Shown here one piece after another: positions 1-6,342 of a DNA stretch of 7,358 nucleotides. This stretch comes from Pseudomonadota bacterium (GTDB taxonomy: Bacteria; Pseudomonadota; Alphaproteobacteria; Rhizobiales; Xanthobacteraceae), in the NCBI GenBank assembly GCA_963205465.1, contig CAUJKG010000094.1, forward strand, positions 1-7,358, written 5' to 3'. A model generated the notes under the pieces. The model saw nothing but the letters and a program-made list of their open reading frames with translations. It was not told where the DNA came from and did no database searches. Numbering within the stretch: the stretch's first letter is position 1; each line of letters starts with the position of its first letter. Made by a program: the position numbers and the translations under genes.

Positions 1-28
1 GCCACGCAAAGTCTTTGGGGACAAATCA

Positions 29-307
29 ATGAAAGTTGGAGTTTTGCTGACCGCTGGCTTGCTGCTGGCCGGCGCGGTTTCCGCACACGCGCAACAGCGT
101 GGCTGGGTGAATGCCTCGAACGGCTATCTGCCGCCGAATGCGGTGCAGGGCGGCCATGAAGGCAATGGGCAACCACTTTATATTTGCCGCGCGCAGCATG
201 GCGGCGGACTCCATATCGGAAAATTCCGCGCAGACTGGCGCGGATGCAACATTCCGTTCGGCGGCAAAGAACTTACGATCAACAACTATCAGATCATGGT
301 ACGCTAA
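29..307 (+). CDS. Small secreted DM9-repeat (DUF3421-type) protein
   Basis: This 92-residue protein starts with a Sec-type signal peptide: K2, a hydrophobic core at about residues 3-17, then A19-H20-A21 before Q22, which fits signal peptidase I cleavage. The mature part (about 71 residues) reads as one DM9 repeat: W26-V27, N31-G32, L34-P35-P36-N37-A38-V39, G41-G42-H43-E44, P49-L50-Y51, R54-A55, G64-K65, I75-P76, G78-G79-K80-E81 and a closing Y87. Proteins of this family usually carry two or more such repeats, so a single one is short. Some eukaryotic members bind mannose-type sugars, but no function is established for bacterial ones. Cys53 and Cys73 are the only cysteines and could form a disulfide after export. 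GGGGA at 17-21 sits 7 bases before the ATG and supports this start. A strong terminator follows directly, so this is the last or only gene of its transcript; its promoter lies largely outside the window. The family call is by eye from motif order; any ligand is unknown. Confidence 0.8.
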   Translation: MKVGVLLTAGLLLAGAVSAHAQQRGWVNASNGYLPPNAVQGGHEGNGQPLYICRAQHGGGLHIGKFRADWRGCNIPFGGKELTINNYQIMVR

Positions 308-332
308 CCAGCGTCCTGCATTTGTAAGGATA

Positions 333-361
333 AGCCCGCTCGAAAGAGCGGGCTCTTTCTT
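333..361 (+). terminator. Intrinsic terminator after the DM9 gene
   Basis: GCCCGCTC (334-341), loop GAAA, GAGCGGGC (346-353) form a perfect 8-bp GC-rich stem, extended by an A-T pair (333/354) and followed by the T-rich stretch TCTTTCTT. It begins 25 bases after the TAA of the DM9 gene. It also lies immediately beyond the stop of the converging reductase gene. In that direction the T tract is poor, so it would be a weaker stop for minus-strand transcription. Confidence 0.88.
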
Positions 362-1277
362 ATGCCGGCTTCCCGTTCCGCAAGAGCTTCAGCACCTTAT
401 AGACGTACTCGTTCGCAGGCGTCGGCACGCCGAGTTTCCTGCCAAGTTCGACCACCTTGCCCTGCAGCCAGTCGAGTTCAAGCCGGTTGCCGCGCTCGAC
501 ATCCTCGCACATGGAAGCTTTCAAATGCGGCGGCGCTGCTATCGCAAAGGCGAACGATTTATCGGCAAGACCCTCGAGCGCAATCCCCTGCTTCAACCCG
601 ATCGTCTCCACTTCCTTCATCAGGTCGTAGAACAGCGCCCGCGTGTCAGGATCGGCAAGCAGAGGACCGATTGACTGTCGCGTACTGGCGGTCGCGCCCG
701 ACATGCCGTCGAGAAAAATGAATTTCTCCCACAAATCCTGTCGCACGTTTCTGGAGAAGGTCGCATCCACTTTCGCCTTCTTCACTTCCTCCACCAGAGA
801 CTCCAGCCGCGCGTCCGCGCGGCCGTCGAGAAACCCGCAACGGAAATTCGCAAAGGTCCCCTTATGCGTGACGACGCCTGGCGCCGAAATCACCGCCGAG
901 ATGCGCGTCGGCGTGGCGCAGACGACATCGCCGAGGATGGGCGTCAGACGATCCACGGAATCGATACCATTGAGCATCGAAAGTACGCGCGTGTCCTGGT
1001 TCACCAGCGGCTTGGAAAGCTCGCCCGCCTTCTCGGCATCCCAGAGCTTCACCGCAAACAACACGAGATCGACCACGCCGACACCCTTGGGATCGTCGGT
1101 CACGTTTGCATTTCTGATGTGCATATTGCCGAGCGGGCTCTCGACCCTGAGCCCTTCTTGTTCGATCGCGTCTTTATGCGCACCGCGGGCAATGAAATGG
1201 ACTTCATGCCCCGCTTCGGCGAGCCGCCCGCCGAAATAAGCTCCCAAGGCCCCCGTCGCCATTACCGCTACGCGCAT
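360..1277 (-). CDS. Ketopantoate reductase (ApbA/PanE) family oxidoreductase, divergent subfamily
   Basis: A 305-residue protein of normal length for the family. PanE reduces 2-dehydropantoate to pantoate with NADPH in pantothenate/CoA synthesis, but many paralogues act on other substrates. The N-terminal Rossmann strand reads V5-M6-A7-T8-G9-A10-L11-G12 then Y14-F15-G16-G17-R18-L19; the first glycine of the usual GxGxxG loop is Ala. By alignment from memory to E. coli PanE, K77 (in AVKLW), N103 (in LNG), the catalytic Lys K185 (in LWEKF), S255 and the acidic E267 are present. However, the usual Asn four residues after the catalytic Lys is Leu189. The C-terminal helical domain has the typical GVPTPANEY ending (283-291). 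The ATG at 1277 is chosen because a GGAG lies 6 bases upstream; an in-frame TTG at 1289 overlaps that ribosome site and is unlikely. No pantothenate gene is nearby, so panE is not assigned. Substrate unknown. Confidence 0.87.
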   Translation of the reverse strand: MRVAVMATGALGAYFGGRLAEAGHEVHFIARGAHKDAIEQEGLRVESPLGNMHIRNANVTDDPKGVGVVDLVLFAVKLWDAEKAGELSKPLVNQDTRVLSMLNGIDSVDRLTPILGDVVCATPTRISAVISAPGVVTHKGTFANFRCGFLDGRADARLESLVEEVKKAKVDATFSRNVRQDLWEKFIFLDGMSGATASTRQSIGPLLADPDTRALFYDLMKEVETIGLKQGIALEGLADKSFAFAIAAPPHLKASMCEDVERGNRLELDWLQGKVVELGRKLGVPTPANEYVYKVLKLLRNGKPA

Positions 1278-1283
1278 CGCAAT

Positions 1284-1287
1284 CTCC
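1284..1287 (-). promoter_or_regulatory. Ribosome binding site deciding the reductase start
   Basis: GGAG on the minus strand, 6 bases before the ATG at 1277. It falls inside the alternative TTG-initiated extension (from 1289), so it argues for the shorter 305-residue protein. Confidence 0.7.
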
Positions 1288-1314
1288 AATATTGTGGCAA
1301 GACGTTATGTCATG

Positions 1315-1343
1315 AAAAAAGGCGCAGCCGAAGCTGCGCCTTT
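1315..1343 (-). terminator. Intrinsic terminator of the superoxide dismutase gene (UUCG tetraloop)
   Basis: On the minus strand GGCGCAGC, loop TTCG, GCTGCGCC is followed by six Ts; AAA/TTT flanks can extend the 8-bp stem. The C(UUCG)G loop is an exceptionally stable RNA tetraloop. It begins about 20 bases beyond the dismutase stop codon and lies before the reductase start. The two minus-strand genes are therefore probably separate transcription units, and the reductase would need its own promoter in the roughly 35 bases between or rely on read-through. Confidence 0.92.
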
Positions 1344-1363
1344 CAAATTCGCCATGCGGAAAA

Positions 1364-2089
1364 TCAGACTGTGAACTTCCCGGCCTTCGCGTCGGCGTAA
1401 CGCTGGTTGACGGCGTCCCAGTTCACCACGTTCCACCAGGCCTTCAGATAGTCGGGCCTGCGGTTCTGGTATTTGAGATAATAGGCGTGCTCCCACACGT
1501 CGTTACCGAAGATCGGCATGCGCCCATACATCAAAGGCGAGTCCTGGTTCGGCTGCGCTTCCAGCGACAGCTTCCCGGCCTTGTCGGAAGTCACAAAAAC
1601 CCAGCCAGAGCCGAACACGCCCGCGCCGCGGGTATTGAACTGCTCCTGCAGCTTCGCGAAATCGCCGAACGACGCCTTGATCGCTTCCGCAATTTCGCCG
1701 GTCGGCGCGCCGCCCGAACCGCCCATGATCTGCCAGAACATCGTGTGGTTCGCGTGCCCGCCGCCGTTGTTGCGAACCGTAGTACGAATGCCCTCCGGCA
1801 GATTCGCGAGCTTGGCGAGCATGTCCTGAATCGGCATCTCGAAGGCTTTGGCGTTCGCCTTGGCTGCGTTGTTCAGGTTGTTGATATAGGCGACGTGGTG
1901 ACGCCCATGATGAATTTCCATGGTCATCGCGTCGATATGCGGCTCGTTCTTGTCCAGCGCATAAGGCAACGGTACCTGCTTGAAGGGGCCTTCCGTCGCC
2001 TGTGCGAACACATAAGCAGGCCGTACGCTGGCATAGACGCCGGCAGCGGCAGCTCCCATCATCAAGGCGCGGCGATTGACTGAAAGCAT
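1364..2089 (-). CDS. sodA: Tat-exported Mn-type superoxide dismutase
   Basis: A 241-residue Fe/Mn superoxide dismutase that converts superoxide to hydrogen peroxide and oxygen. About 30 residues precede the usual N-terminus: N5-R6-R7-A8-L9-M10, then an alanine/glycine-rich hydrophobic stretch (11-22) and A-x-A-type sites near A29/A31. This twin-arginine signal fits export of a folded, metal-loaded enzyme to the periplasm. Metal ligands by comparison with E. coli SodA are H60, H115, D197 and H201, with Y68 in the substrate gateway. G111 (in GGGHANH) and Q182 (in NQDSPL) are the manganese-type pair; iron enzymes carry the active-site Gln at the first of these places. Metal use could still be cambialistic. 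The family signature DVWEHAYYL is at 197-205. GGGAG lies 6 bases before the ATG. The gene ends in its own terminator and is divergent from the DUF488 gene. The symbol follows the Mn signature; only the exported location differs from classic cytoplasmic SodA. Confidence 0.95.
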   Translation of the reverse strand: MLSVNRRALMMGAAAAGVYASVRPAYVFAQATEGPFKQVPLPYALDKNEPHIDAMTMEIHHGRHHVAYINNLNNAAKANAKAFEMPIQDMLAKLANLPEGIRTTVRNNGGGHANHTMFWQIMGGSGGAPTGEIAEAIKASFGDFAKLQEQFNTRGAGVFGSGWVFVTSDKAGKLSLEAQPNQDSPLMYGRMPIFGNDVWEHAYYLKYQNRRPDYLKAWWNVVNWDAVNQRYADAKAGKFTV

Positions 2090-2231
2090 GAAATTCTCCC
2101 AAAAAGTGATGTTGGCTGCCGCGGCGCTGTATCGCGCATGGCCGGCCGGTATTGTCGGAACACGGCAGAGGCGTTGATGGTTTCATTCCTTGGAATTTTT
2201 GTGAAGGCCCCGCGGGGCTTGTGAGGCGCAC
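2090..2231. promoter_or_regulatory. Divergent intergenic region between the dismutase and the DUF488 gene
   Basis: This 142-bp stretch must hold the promoters of both divergent genes. For the dismutase (minus strand) the best pair I find is CCGACA (2158-2153) and GATACA (2133-2128) with a 19-base spacer, which is weak. Dyads seen are GGCCGGCC near 2140-2147, ATTCC-TT-GGAAT (2185-2196), and the 12-base palindrome GCCCCGCGGGGC (2207-2218) just before the DUF488 ribosome site. No strong sigma-70 or EcfG-type promoter is visible for the DUF488 direction. Confidence 0.4.
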
Positions 2232-2687
2232 ATGCCCAGCCTTTTCACCATCGGTTACCAGGAGACGCCCTTATCCGACGTCATCGACGCGCTAAAGCGG
2301 GCAAAAGTGAAGATTCTGGTCGATACCCGCGCGGTCGCGGCGTCCCGCCGCGCCGGCTTTTCCAAGAAGGCGCTTTCGGCAGCCCTGGACGAAGCTGGAA
2401 TCGCTTACCTGCATTTCCAGAAGCTCGGCACCCCTGCCTCGGGCCGCGAGGCGGCGCGCACCGGCGACTACGCCAGGCTCTGGAAAATCTACCGGCAACA
2501 CATCAAGACCAAGGCGGCGCAGGAAGAACTGGCCGAACTGAACAAGCTCGTCGAAGCCGGCAAGAAGGTTTGCCTCTTGTGCTACGAACGCAAGCCGGAA
2601 GAATGCCACCGCAGCAAGATTGCCGAGCGGGTGGCGGAAGCAACCGGCGCTAAGATTGTCGATCTTTTTCCGGGGCACTTCATCTGA
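2232..2687 (+). CDS. DUF488 family protein
   Basis: A 151-residue protein with the full set of DUF488 landmarks: the opening strand F5-T6-I7-G8-Y9, then D31-T32-R33 followed by S38-R39-R40-x-G42-F43-S44, L65-G66 after a YLHF strand, and near the C-terminus L115-L116-C117-Y118-E119 with C125-H126-R127. The invariant Asp/Arg, Cys and His residues suggest a catalytic or nucleic-acid/phosphate-binding pocket, but the biochemical role of the family is not established and I assign none. No signal peptide or membrane segment is present, so it is cytoplasmic. GAGG at 2223-2226, 5 bases before the ATG, supports the start. Its TGA shares its last base with the ATG of the DUF72 gene, so the two are almost certainly co-transcribed and translationally coupled. 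Length is normal for a compact family member and nothing appears broken. Confidence 0.9.
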   Translation: MPSLFTIGYQETPLSDVIDALKRAKVKILVDTRAVAASRRAGFSKKALSAALDEAGIAYLHFQKLGTPASGREAARTGDYARLWKIYRQHIKTKAAQEELAELNKLVEAGKKVCLLCYERKPEECHRSKIAERVAEATGAKIVDLFPGHFI

Positions 2688-3487
2688 TGGCAAAGCAAGG
2701 CACGATTTATACCGGGATCGGCGGCTGGACCTACGAGCCCTGGCGCGGCGTGTTCTATCCCGAAGGATTGCCGCACGCGAAAGAACTCGAATATGCGAGC
2801 CGCCAACTAACTTCGATCGAAGTGAATGGCACCTTCTATCGCACGCAGAACGCAAAAACCTATCGCAAATGGGCAAGCGAGGTGCCGCAAGGCTTCGTCT
2901 TCTCGCTCAAAGGCGTGCGCTATGCCGTAAACCGCCGCGTGCTCGCCGAAGCTGGAGATTCCATCAAGCGCTTCATGGATTCGGGCATCACCGAGCTCGG
3001 CGACAAGCTAGGCCCCTTGCTCTGGCAATTCGCCCCGACCAAGAAATTCGACGAAAGCGACTTCGGAAAATTCCTGGAACTGCTGCCGCAGGAGTTCGAT
3101 GGCCGCAAAATTCGTCACGTCGTCGAGCCGCGCAGCGACACCTTCTCGACGCCCGCATTCACCAAGCTCGCGCGCTCGTTCGGCGTTTCCATCTGCTACA
3201 CCGATCACATCGATTACGTGAATATGGCCGACATCACCGGCGAGTTTCTCTATGCGCGCCTCCAGCGCGGCAAAGACAAGGTGAAAACCGGGTATCCGCC
3301 GAAAGACATCGAAAATTGGGCGAAGCACGCAAAGGCGTGGGCGTCAGGCAAGGATGTCGCCGCACTTCCGCATGCGGACAAAGCAAAAGTCCCCGCCAAG
3401 CCGCGCGACGTTTTCATCTACTTCATTCACGAAGGCAAAGTCCGCGCCCCGGCCGCGGCCATGAAGTTGATCGAGGCGTTGAAGTAG
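2687..3487 (+). CDS. DUF72 (YecE-like) family protein
   Basis: A 266-residue cytoplasmic protein of the DUF72/YecE family, whose members are thought to fold as TIM-like barrels of unknown activity. Visible landmarks in order: Y8-T9-G10-I11-G12-G13-W14, W19 with F23-Y24-P25, S43-I44-E45-V46-N47-x-T49-F50-Y51, F70-x-F72-S73-L74-K75, L111-L112-W113-Q114-F115, and V145-V146-E147-P148-R149. The E-x-R after strand five is usually followed by His in the family; here S150 takes that place. Length fits the family. It begins on the last base of the DUF488 stop (TGATG), so ribosomes may re-initiate directly; no separate strong ribosome site is needed. DUF488-DUF72 adjacency recurs in bacteria to my knowledge, suggesting a shared task, but no function can be read from sequence. 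Only 22 bases separate it from the converging permease gene, and no hairpin terminator is visible there. Confidence 0.9.
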   Translation: MAKQGTIYTGIGGWTYEPWRGVFYPEGLPHAKELEYASRQLTSIEVNGTFYRTQNAKTYRKWASEVPQGFVFSLKGVRYAVNRRVLAEAGDSIKRFMDSGITELGDKLGPLLWQFAPTKKFDESDFGKFLELLPQEFDGRKIRHVVEPRSDTFSTPAFTKLARSFGVSICYTDHIDYVNMADITGEFLYARLQRGKDKVKTGYPPKDIENWAKHAKAWASGKDVAALPHADKAKVPAKPRDVFIYFIHEGKVRAPAAAMKLIEALK

Positions 3488-3509
3488 CAACGCCGGGTCG
3501 CAAGGTGTC

Positions 3510-4652
3510 CTAGTCGAGCGTCCTTCTGAATCTTGTCACCGCGATCGTCATCGCGACCAGCATCAACACGAACAGCGCGGCAACGTCGTATTGCAGGTCT
3601 GAAAAATCCGCACCTTTGAGCATGATCGAGCGCACGATGCGAAGATAGTGCGTGAGCGGCAGCGCTTCCCCGATCCATTGCGCCCAGACCGGCATGCCCG
3701 CGAAAGGAAACATGAAGCCCGAGAGCAGGATGTTCGGCAGGAAAAACATGAAGGTCATCTGGATCGCCTGCAGCTGGTTCTGCGAGACGGTCGAGAATGT
3801 ATATCCGATAGCAAGATTGACCGCGATAAATAGTGTCGAGAGCGCGGCGAGCAGAAGGAGGCTCCCCAGGATCGGCACGCCGAACAGAAGTACGCCGAAG
3901 CCGATGATGAGCGACGCCTGGATGAAGCCGACGATAATGTAAGGGCAGATTTTCCCGATCATGATTTCGAGCGGCGTGATCGGCATGGAAAGCAGGCTCT
4001 CCATGGTGCCGCGCTCCAGTTCGCGCGTCACCGAAAGTGCCGTGAAGACCAGCATGGTCATGGTGAGGATGATCCCGACGAGCCCGGGCACGATATTCAG
4101 CGCACTGACCGCTGCCGGATTGTAGCGAGGATGACTTCTGATTTCGAACAATGGCTCGCTCTGGTCCGGCAGCATACGCTCGTTGACCAGCGCGAACTGC
4201 ACGATCCTGCTTAAGCTGCCGAGCGCAGTGCCGGAAGCGACCGGATCGGTAGCATCGGCCGCGACCAGCAATACGGGCTTATCCCCTCGCCGCAGCGCCC
4301 GCTCGAAGCCCGCCGGAATCTCGATCGCAAACAGCACTTTGCCCGAAGCCAACACGCGGTCGAACTCCTCGACCGAAGTCAGGCGATGGGTAATCTTGAA
4401 ATATTGCGTGCGTTCGAGTGCTGCTAGAATGGAGCGGCCGACGTCGCTGGTCTCCTGGAGCAGAACCGCCGTCGGCAGGTTGCGCGGGGTCGTATTGATC
4501 GCATAGCCGAACAGCAGCAGCTGCAACAGCGGCATCACCACGATCATCGCGAAGGAAACGCGATCCCGCAGCAACTGGAGAAACTCCTTCACCAGCATCG
4601 CCTTCACGCGGCGGAAGAAGCCCGGCTTCCCGATCCTGCTGAACCAGCTCAT
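3510..4652 (-). CDS. ABC-2 type permease (YbhS/YbhR/YhhJ-like)
   Basis: A 380-residue inner-membrane permease. Predicted topology: cytoplasmic N-terminus with the family's 'KEFLQLLRDR' amphipathic segment (22-31), membrane segment 1 (about 33-53), a large extracytoplasmic domain (about 54-182), then five membrane segments near 183-207, 235-258, 261-286, 296-318 and 354-374. The cytoplasmic loop R210-E211-L212-E213-R214-G215-T216-M217-E218 with P224-x-x-P227 is the typical ATPase-contact loop of ABC-2 exporters, and L331-P332-L333-T334-H335-Y336 is the usual motif before the last segment. It is the last gene of the operon. Its ATG overlaps the ATPase stop by four bases (ATGA), and AGGA lies 9 bases upstream. 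E. coli YbhS and YbhR form a pair; only one permease is present here, so a homodimer is inferred. Substrate unknown: drug, lipid-like or other hydrophobic compound. Confidence 0.93.
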   Translation of the reverse strand: MSWFSRIGKPGFFRRVKAMLVKEFLQLLRDRVSFAMIVVMPLLQLLLFGYAINTTPRNLPTAVLLQETSDVGRSILAALERTQYFKITHRLTSVEEFDRVLASGKVLFAIEIPAGFERALRRGDKPVLLVAADATDPVASGTALGSLSRIVQFALVNERMLPDQSEPLFEIRSHPRYNPAAVSALNIVPGLVGIILTMTMLVFTALSVTRELERGTMESLLSMPITPLEIMIGKICPYIIVGFIQASLIIGFGVLLFGVPILGSLLLLAALSTLFIAVNLAIGYTFSTVSQNQLQAIQMTFMFFLPNILLSGFMFPFAGMPVWAQWIGEALPLTHYLRIVRSIMLKGADFSDLQYDVAALFVLMLVAMTIAVTRFRRTLD

Positions 4653-5581
4653 CGGAAGTTATCCTTGGAGCGGTTCATCAATTCGATGAACACGTCTTCG
4701 AGCGAGGGTTCAGAGCGGGTCCAGACGAAGTCTCCACTCGCCCGATAGGGCTTGATCGCGGCTTCCAGCTTTTCTTCGTCTCTTCCCGAAACATGCAGGC
4801 TGGAACCGAACGGCGCGACCATATCGACGCCGGGCTTGCCGTCGAGTTCGTGCAGTAGCTCCTGCAGGTTACCGCCGTTCACGTCATAAGTGATCAGCTT
4901 CGATTGCTCGATCACCTGCTCGACGGTGCCATGCGTCAGCAGTTCACCATAGGCGATGTAAGCGATCTCGTGGCAGCGCTCGGCCTCGTCCATGTAATGG
5001 GTCGAAACCAGCACCGTGAGCCCTTCGTTGGCGAGCGCGTGAATCTCGTTCCAGAACTCGCGCCGCGCCTTCGGATCAACGCCCGCGGTAGGCTCGTCGA
5101 GCAACAGAAGCTGCGGGCTCGGCAGCGTACAGGCGCCGAGTGCAAGCCGCTGCTTCCAGCCGCCGGAAAGCTGCGCGGCAAGCTGCTCCTCGCGGCCCTG
5201 CAGCCCGAGCCTTTCAATCATCTGCTGCGCGGATCGCACCGGCGCATTGAGCCCGTAGATACGCGCGACGAACTCCAGGTTCTCGCGCACCGAAAGATCC
5301 TGATAGAGCGAGAAACGCTGCGTCATATAACCGACGTGATTTCTGATCTGGTCGGCTTGCGTGCGGATATCGTAGCCGAGGCAGGTGCCCTCGCCGCTGT
5401 CGGGCGTAAGCAAGCCGCAAAGCATGCGGATCGTCGTGGTCTTGCCGGAGCCGTTCGGCCCGAGAAACCCGTAGATCACCCCTCGCTTCACCTGCATCGA
5501 GAGATCGCGCACGACTACGCGGCCGCCGAAGCTCTTGGTGAGCCCCTTCACGTCGATCGCGATGTCGGCGGCAGAATTCAT
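4649..5581 (-). CDS. ABC transporter ATP-binding protein (YbhF half-type)
   Basis: A 310-residue cytoplasmic ATPase that powers the adjacent permease. All nucleotide-binding elements are intact: Walker A G41-P42-N43-G44-S45-G46-K47-T48-T49, Q-loop Q88, ABC signature L138-S139-G140-G141-W142-K143-Q144-R145, Walker B L158-L161 with D162-E163, D-loop G167-V168-D169, and switch His195 in STHYMDEAER. The SGGWKQR and STHYMDEAERC wording closely resembles the C-terminal half of YbhF. After about residue 215 comes the regulatory tail common in exporters paired with ABC-2 permeases (LEDVFIELM near the end). E. coli YbhF is a fused double ATPase of nearly twice this length, so this is a half-size version expected to dimerise. 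Both ends overlap neighbours by ATGA, giving strict translational coupling. Nothing is missing or broken. Confidence 0.95.
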   Translation of the reverse strand: MNSAADIAIDVKGLTKSFGGRVVVRDLSMQVKRGVIYGFLGPNGSGKTTTIRMLCGLLTPDSGEGTCLGYDIRTQADQIRNHVGYMTQRFSLYQDLSVRENLEFVARIYGLNAPVRSAQQMIERLGLQGREEQLAAQLSGGWKQRLALGACTLPSPQLLLLDEPTAGVDPKARREFWNEIHALANEGLTVLVSTHYMDEAERCHEIAYIAYGELLTHGTVEQVIEQSKLITYDVNGGNLQELLHELDGKPGVDMVAPFGSSLHVSGRDEEKLEAAIKPYRASGDFVWTRSEPSLEDVFIELMNRSKDNFR

Positions 5582-6342
5582 TTCTTTTCCGCCCGCGGCG
5601 AGAGCGTAACACTCACCGGCTGGCCGACCCGCATCTCGGCGGGATTGTCCGGGAGCGCCTCGACCAGAAACACGAGCTTGCTTCGCTCCTGCTCGCTATA
5701 AATAACGGGCGGGGTATATTCCGCTTGCCGCGCGATGAAACTGATCTTCGCCGTCTGCGGCCCACAGCCGTCGCAATGAACATCCACACTGTCGCCGATG
5801 GCGATCCGCGGCAGCATGGCCTGCGCCACGTAAAAACGAACTTTCAGATTTCCCGGCGGCAGGATCGCAATGATCGGCCGGCCTGCGACCACCAGCTCGC
5901 CTTCGCGAAAATAGACCTGCTGCACGACGCCATCGACCGGACTTAAGATACTGCGGCGCTTCAGCCGCGTTTCGGCAGAGTTGAGTTTCGCCTCCGCTTC
6001 CCGGAGCGCCGCCTGCGCGTCGTCATAGGCCTTCTGCGTGCCGGTATTGGTCTTGATGAGTTGCTCGGCACGCTGAAACGCGGCCCGCGCATTCTCCACC
6101 GCCGCTCGCGCGGCAAGTTCGTCGGCTTTCTGAAGATCGGCCTCCAGCGAAAACAGCGGCGCGTTCCTGGCGACACGATCCCCTTCGCGGACGCGCTGCA
6201 CTTCGATGCGGCCGTTCTCGTCGGGACCGACGAAAATCAGATTGGCCTCGATCCAGCCCTGAAAGCTTTCCTTGTTCTTGTCGCCACAGGCCGCAAGCAT
6301 GAGCAGCACCGGCAGCAACACGGCTGCACGTAAAAACCTCAT
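5578..6342 (-). CDS. HlyD-family periplasmic adaptor lipoprotein (YbhG/YhiI-like)
   Basis: A 254-residue membrane-fusion protein linking an inner-membrane ABC pump to the envelope. It opens with MRFLR, a hydrophobic stretch and the lipobox L16-A17-A18-C19, so mature protein should be lipid-anchored at Cys19. Order: first half of the biotinyl-lipoyl-like domain (about 29-66), an alpha-helical hairpin rich in Ala/Glu/Arg (about 68-130), second lipoyl half (S134-P135-V136-D137-G138-V139 to about 160), then a beta-barrel domain. A Cys-Asp-Gly-Cys pair sits at 190-193, and the family phrase A-E-Y-T-P-P-V-I-Y-S is at 207-216. Start choice: the ATG at 6342 overlaps the repressor stop as ATGA, has AAGGAA 8 bases upstream, and begins directly with the signal peptide. 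An in-frame GTG at 6435 would bury that signal and is rejected. No outer-membrane channel gene lies in the window, so a TolC-type partner would have to come from elsewhere. Confidence 0.93.
   Translation of the reverse strand: MRFLRAAVLLPVLLMLAACGDKNKESFQGWIEANLIFVGPDENGRIEVQRVREGDRVARNAPLFSLEADLQKADELAARAAVENARAAFQRAEQLIKTNTGTQKAYDDAQAALREAEAKLNSAETRLKRRSILSPVDGVVQQVYFREGELVVAGRPIIAILPPGNLKVRFYVAQAMLPRIAIGDSVDVHCDGCGPQTAKISFIARQAEYTPPVIYSEQERSKLVFLVEALPDNPAEMRVGQPVSVTLSPRAEKK

Noticed and set aside
643..1239. Long open frame on the + strand opposite the reductase gene, with others at 111-674 and 864-1400
   Set aside because: These lie antisense or out of frame to a clear family protein, lack ribosome sites and encode Arg/Ser/Pro/His-rich sequence typical of GC-rich shadow frames.
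1278..1289. TTG start for the reductase, adding four residues
   Set aside because: The TTG overlaps the GGAG that serves the ATG at 1277, and the Rossmann strand begins right after that ATG.
2157..2175. GGAAC ... CGTT resembling an EcfG general-stress promoter on the + strand
   Set aside because: The spacer is 10 bases, whereas this promoter class needs about 16-17.
1487..2231. Open frames overlapping the dismutase gene (1487-2083 on +, 1503-2231 on -)
   Set aside because: The dismutase frame has all catalytic residues; the others are compositionally biased shadows without family features.
3488..3509. Terminator between the converging DUF72 and permease genes
   Set aside because: The 22-base gap has no inverted repeat with a T run; termination must be Rho-dependent or lie inside the opposing gene.
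4904..5701. 265-codon + strand open frame opposite the ABC ATPase, and 6468-7025 opposite the repressor
   Set aside because: Both are antisense to proteins with intact hallmark motifs, have no ribosome site and show no recognisable domain.
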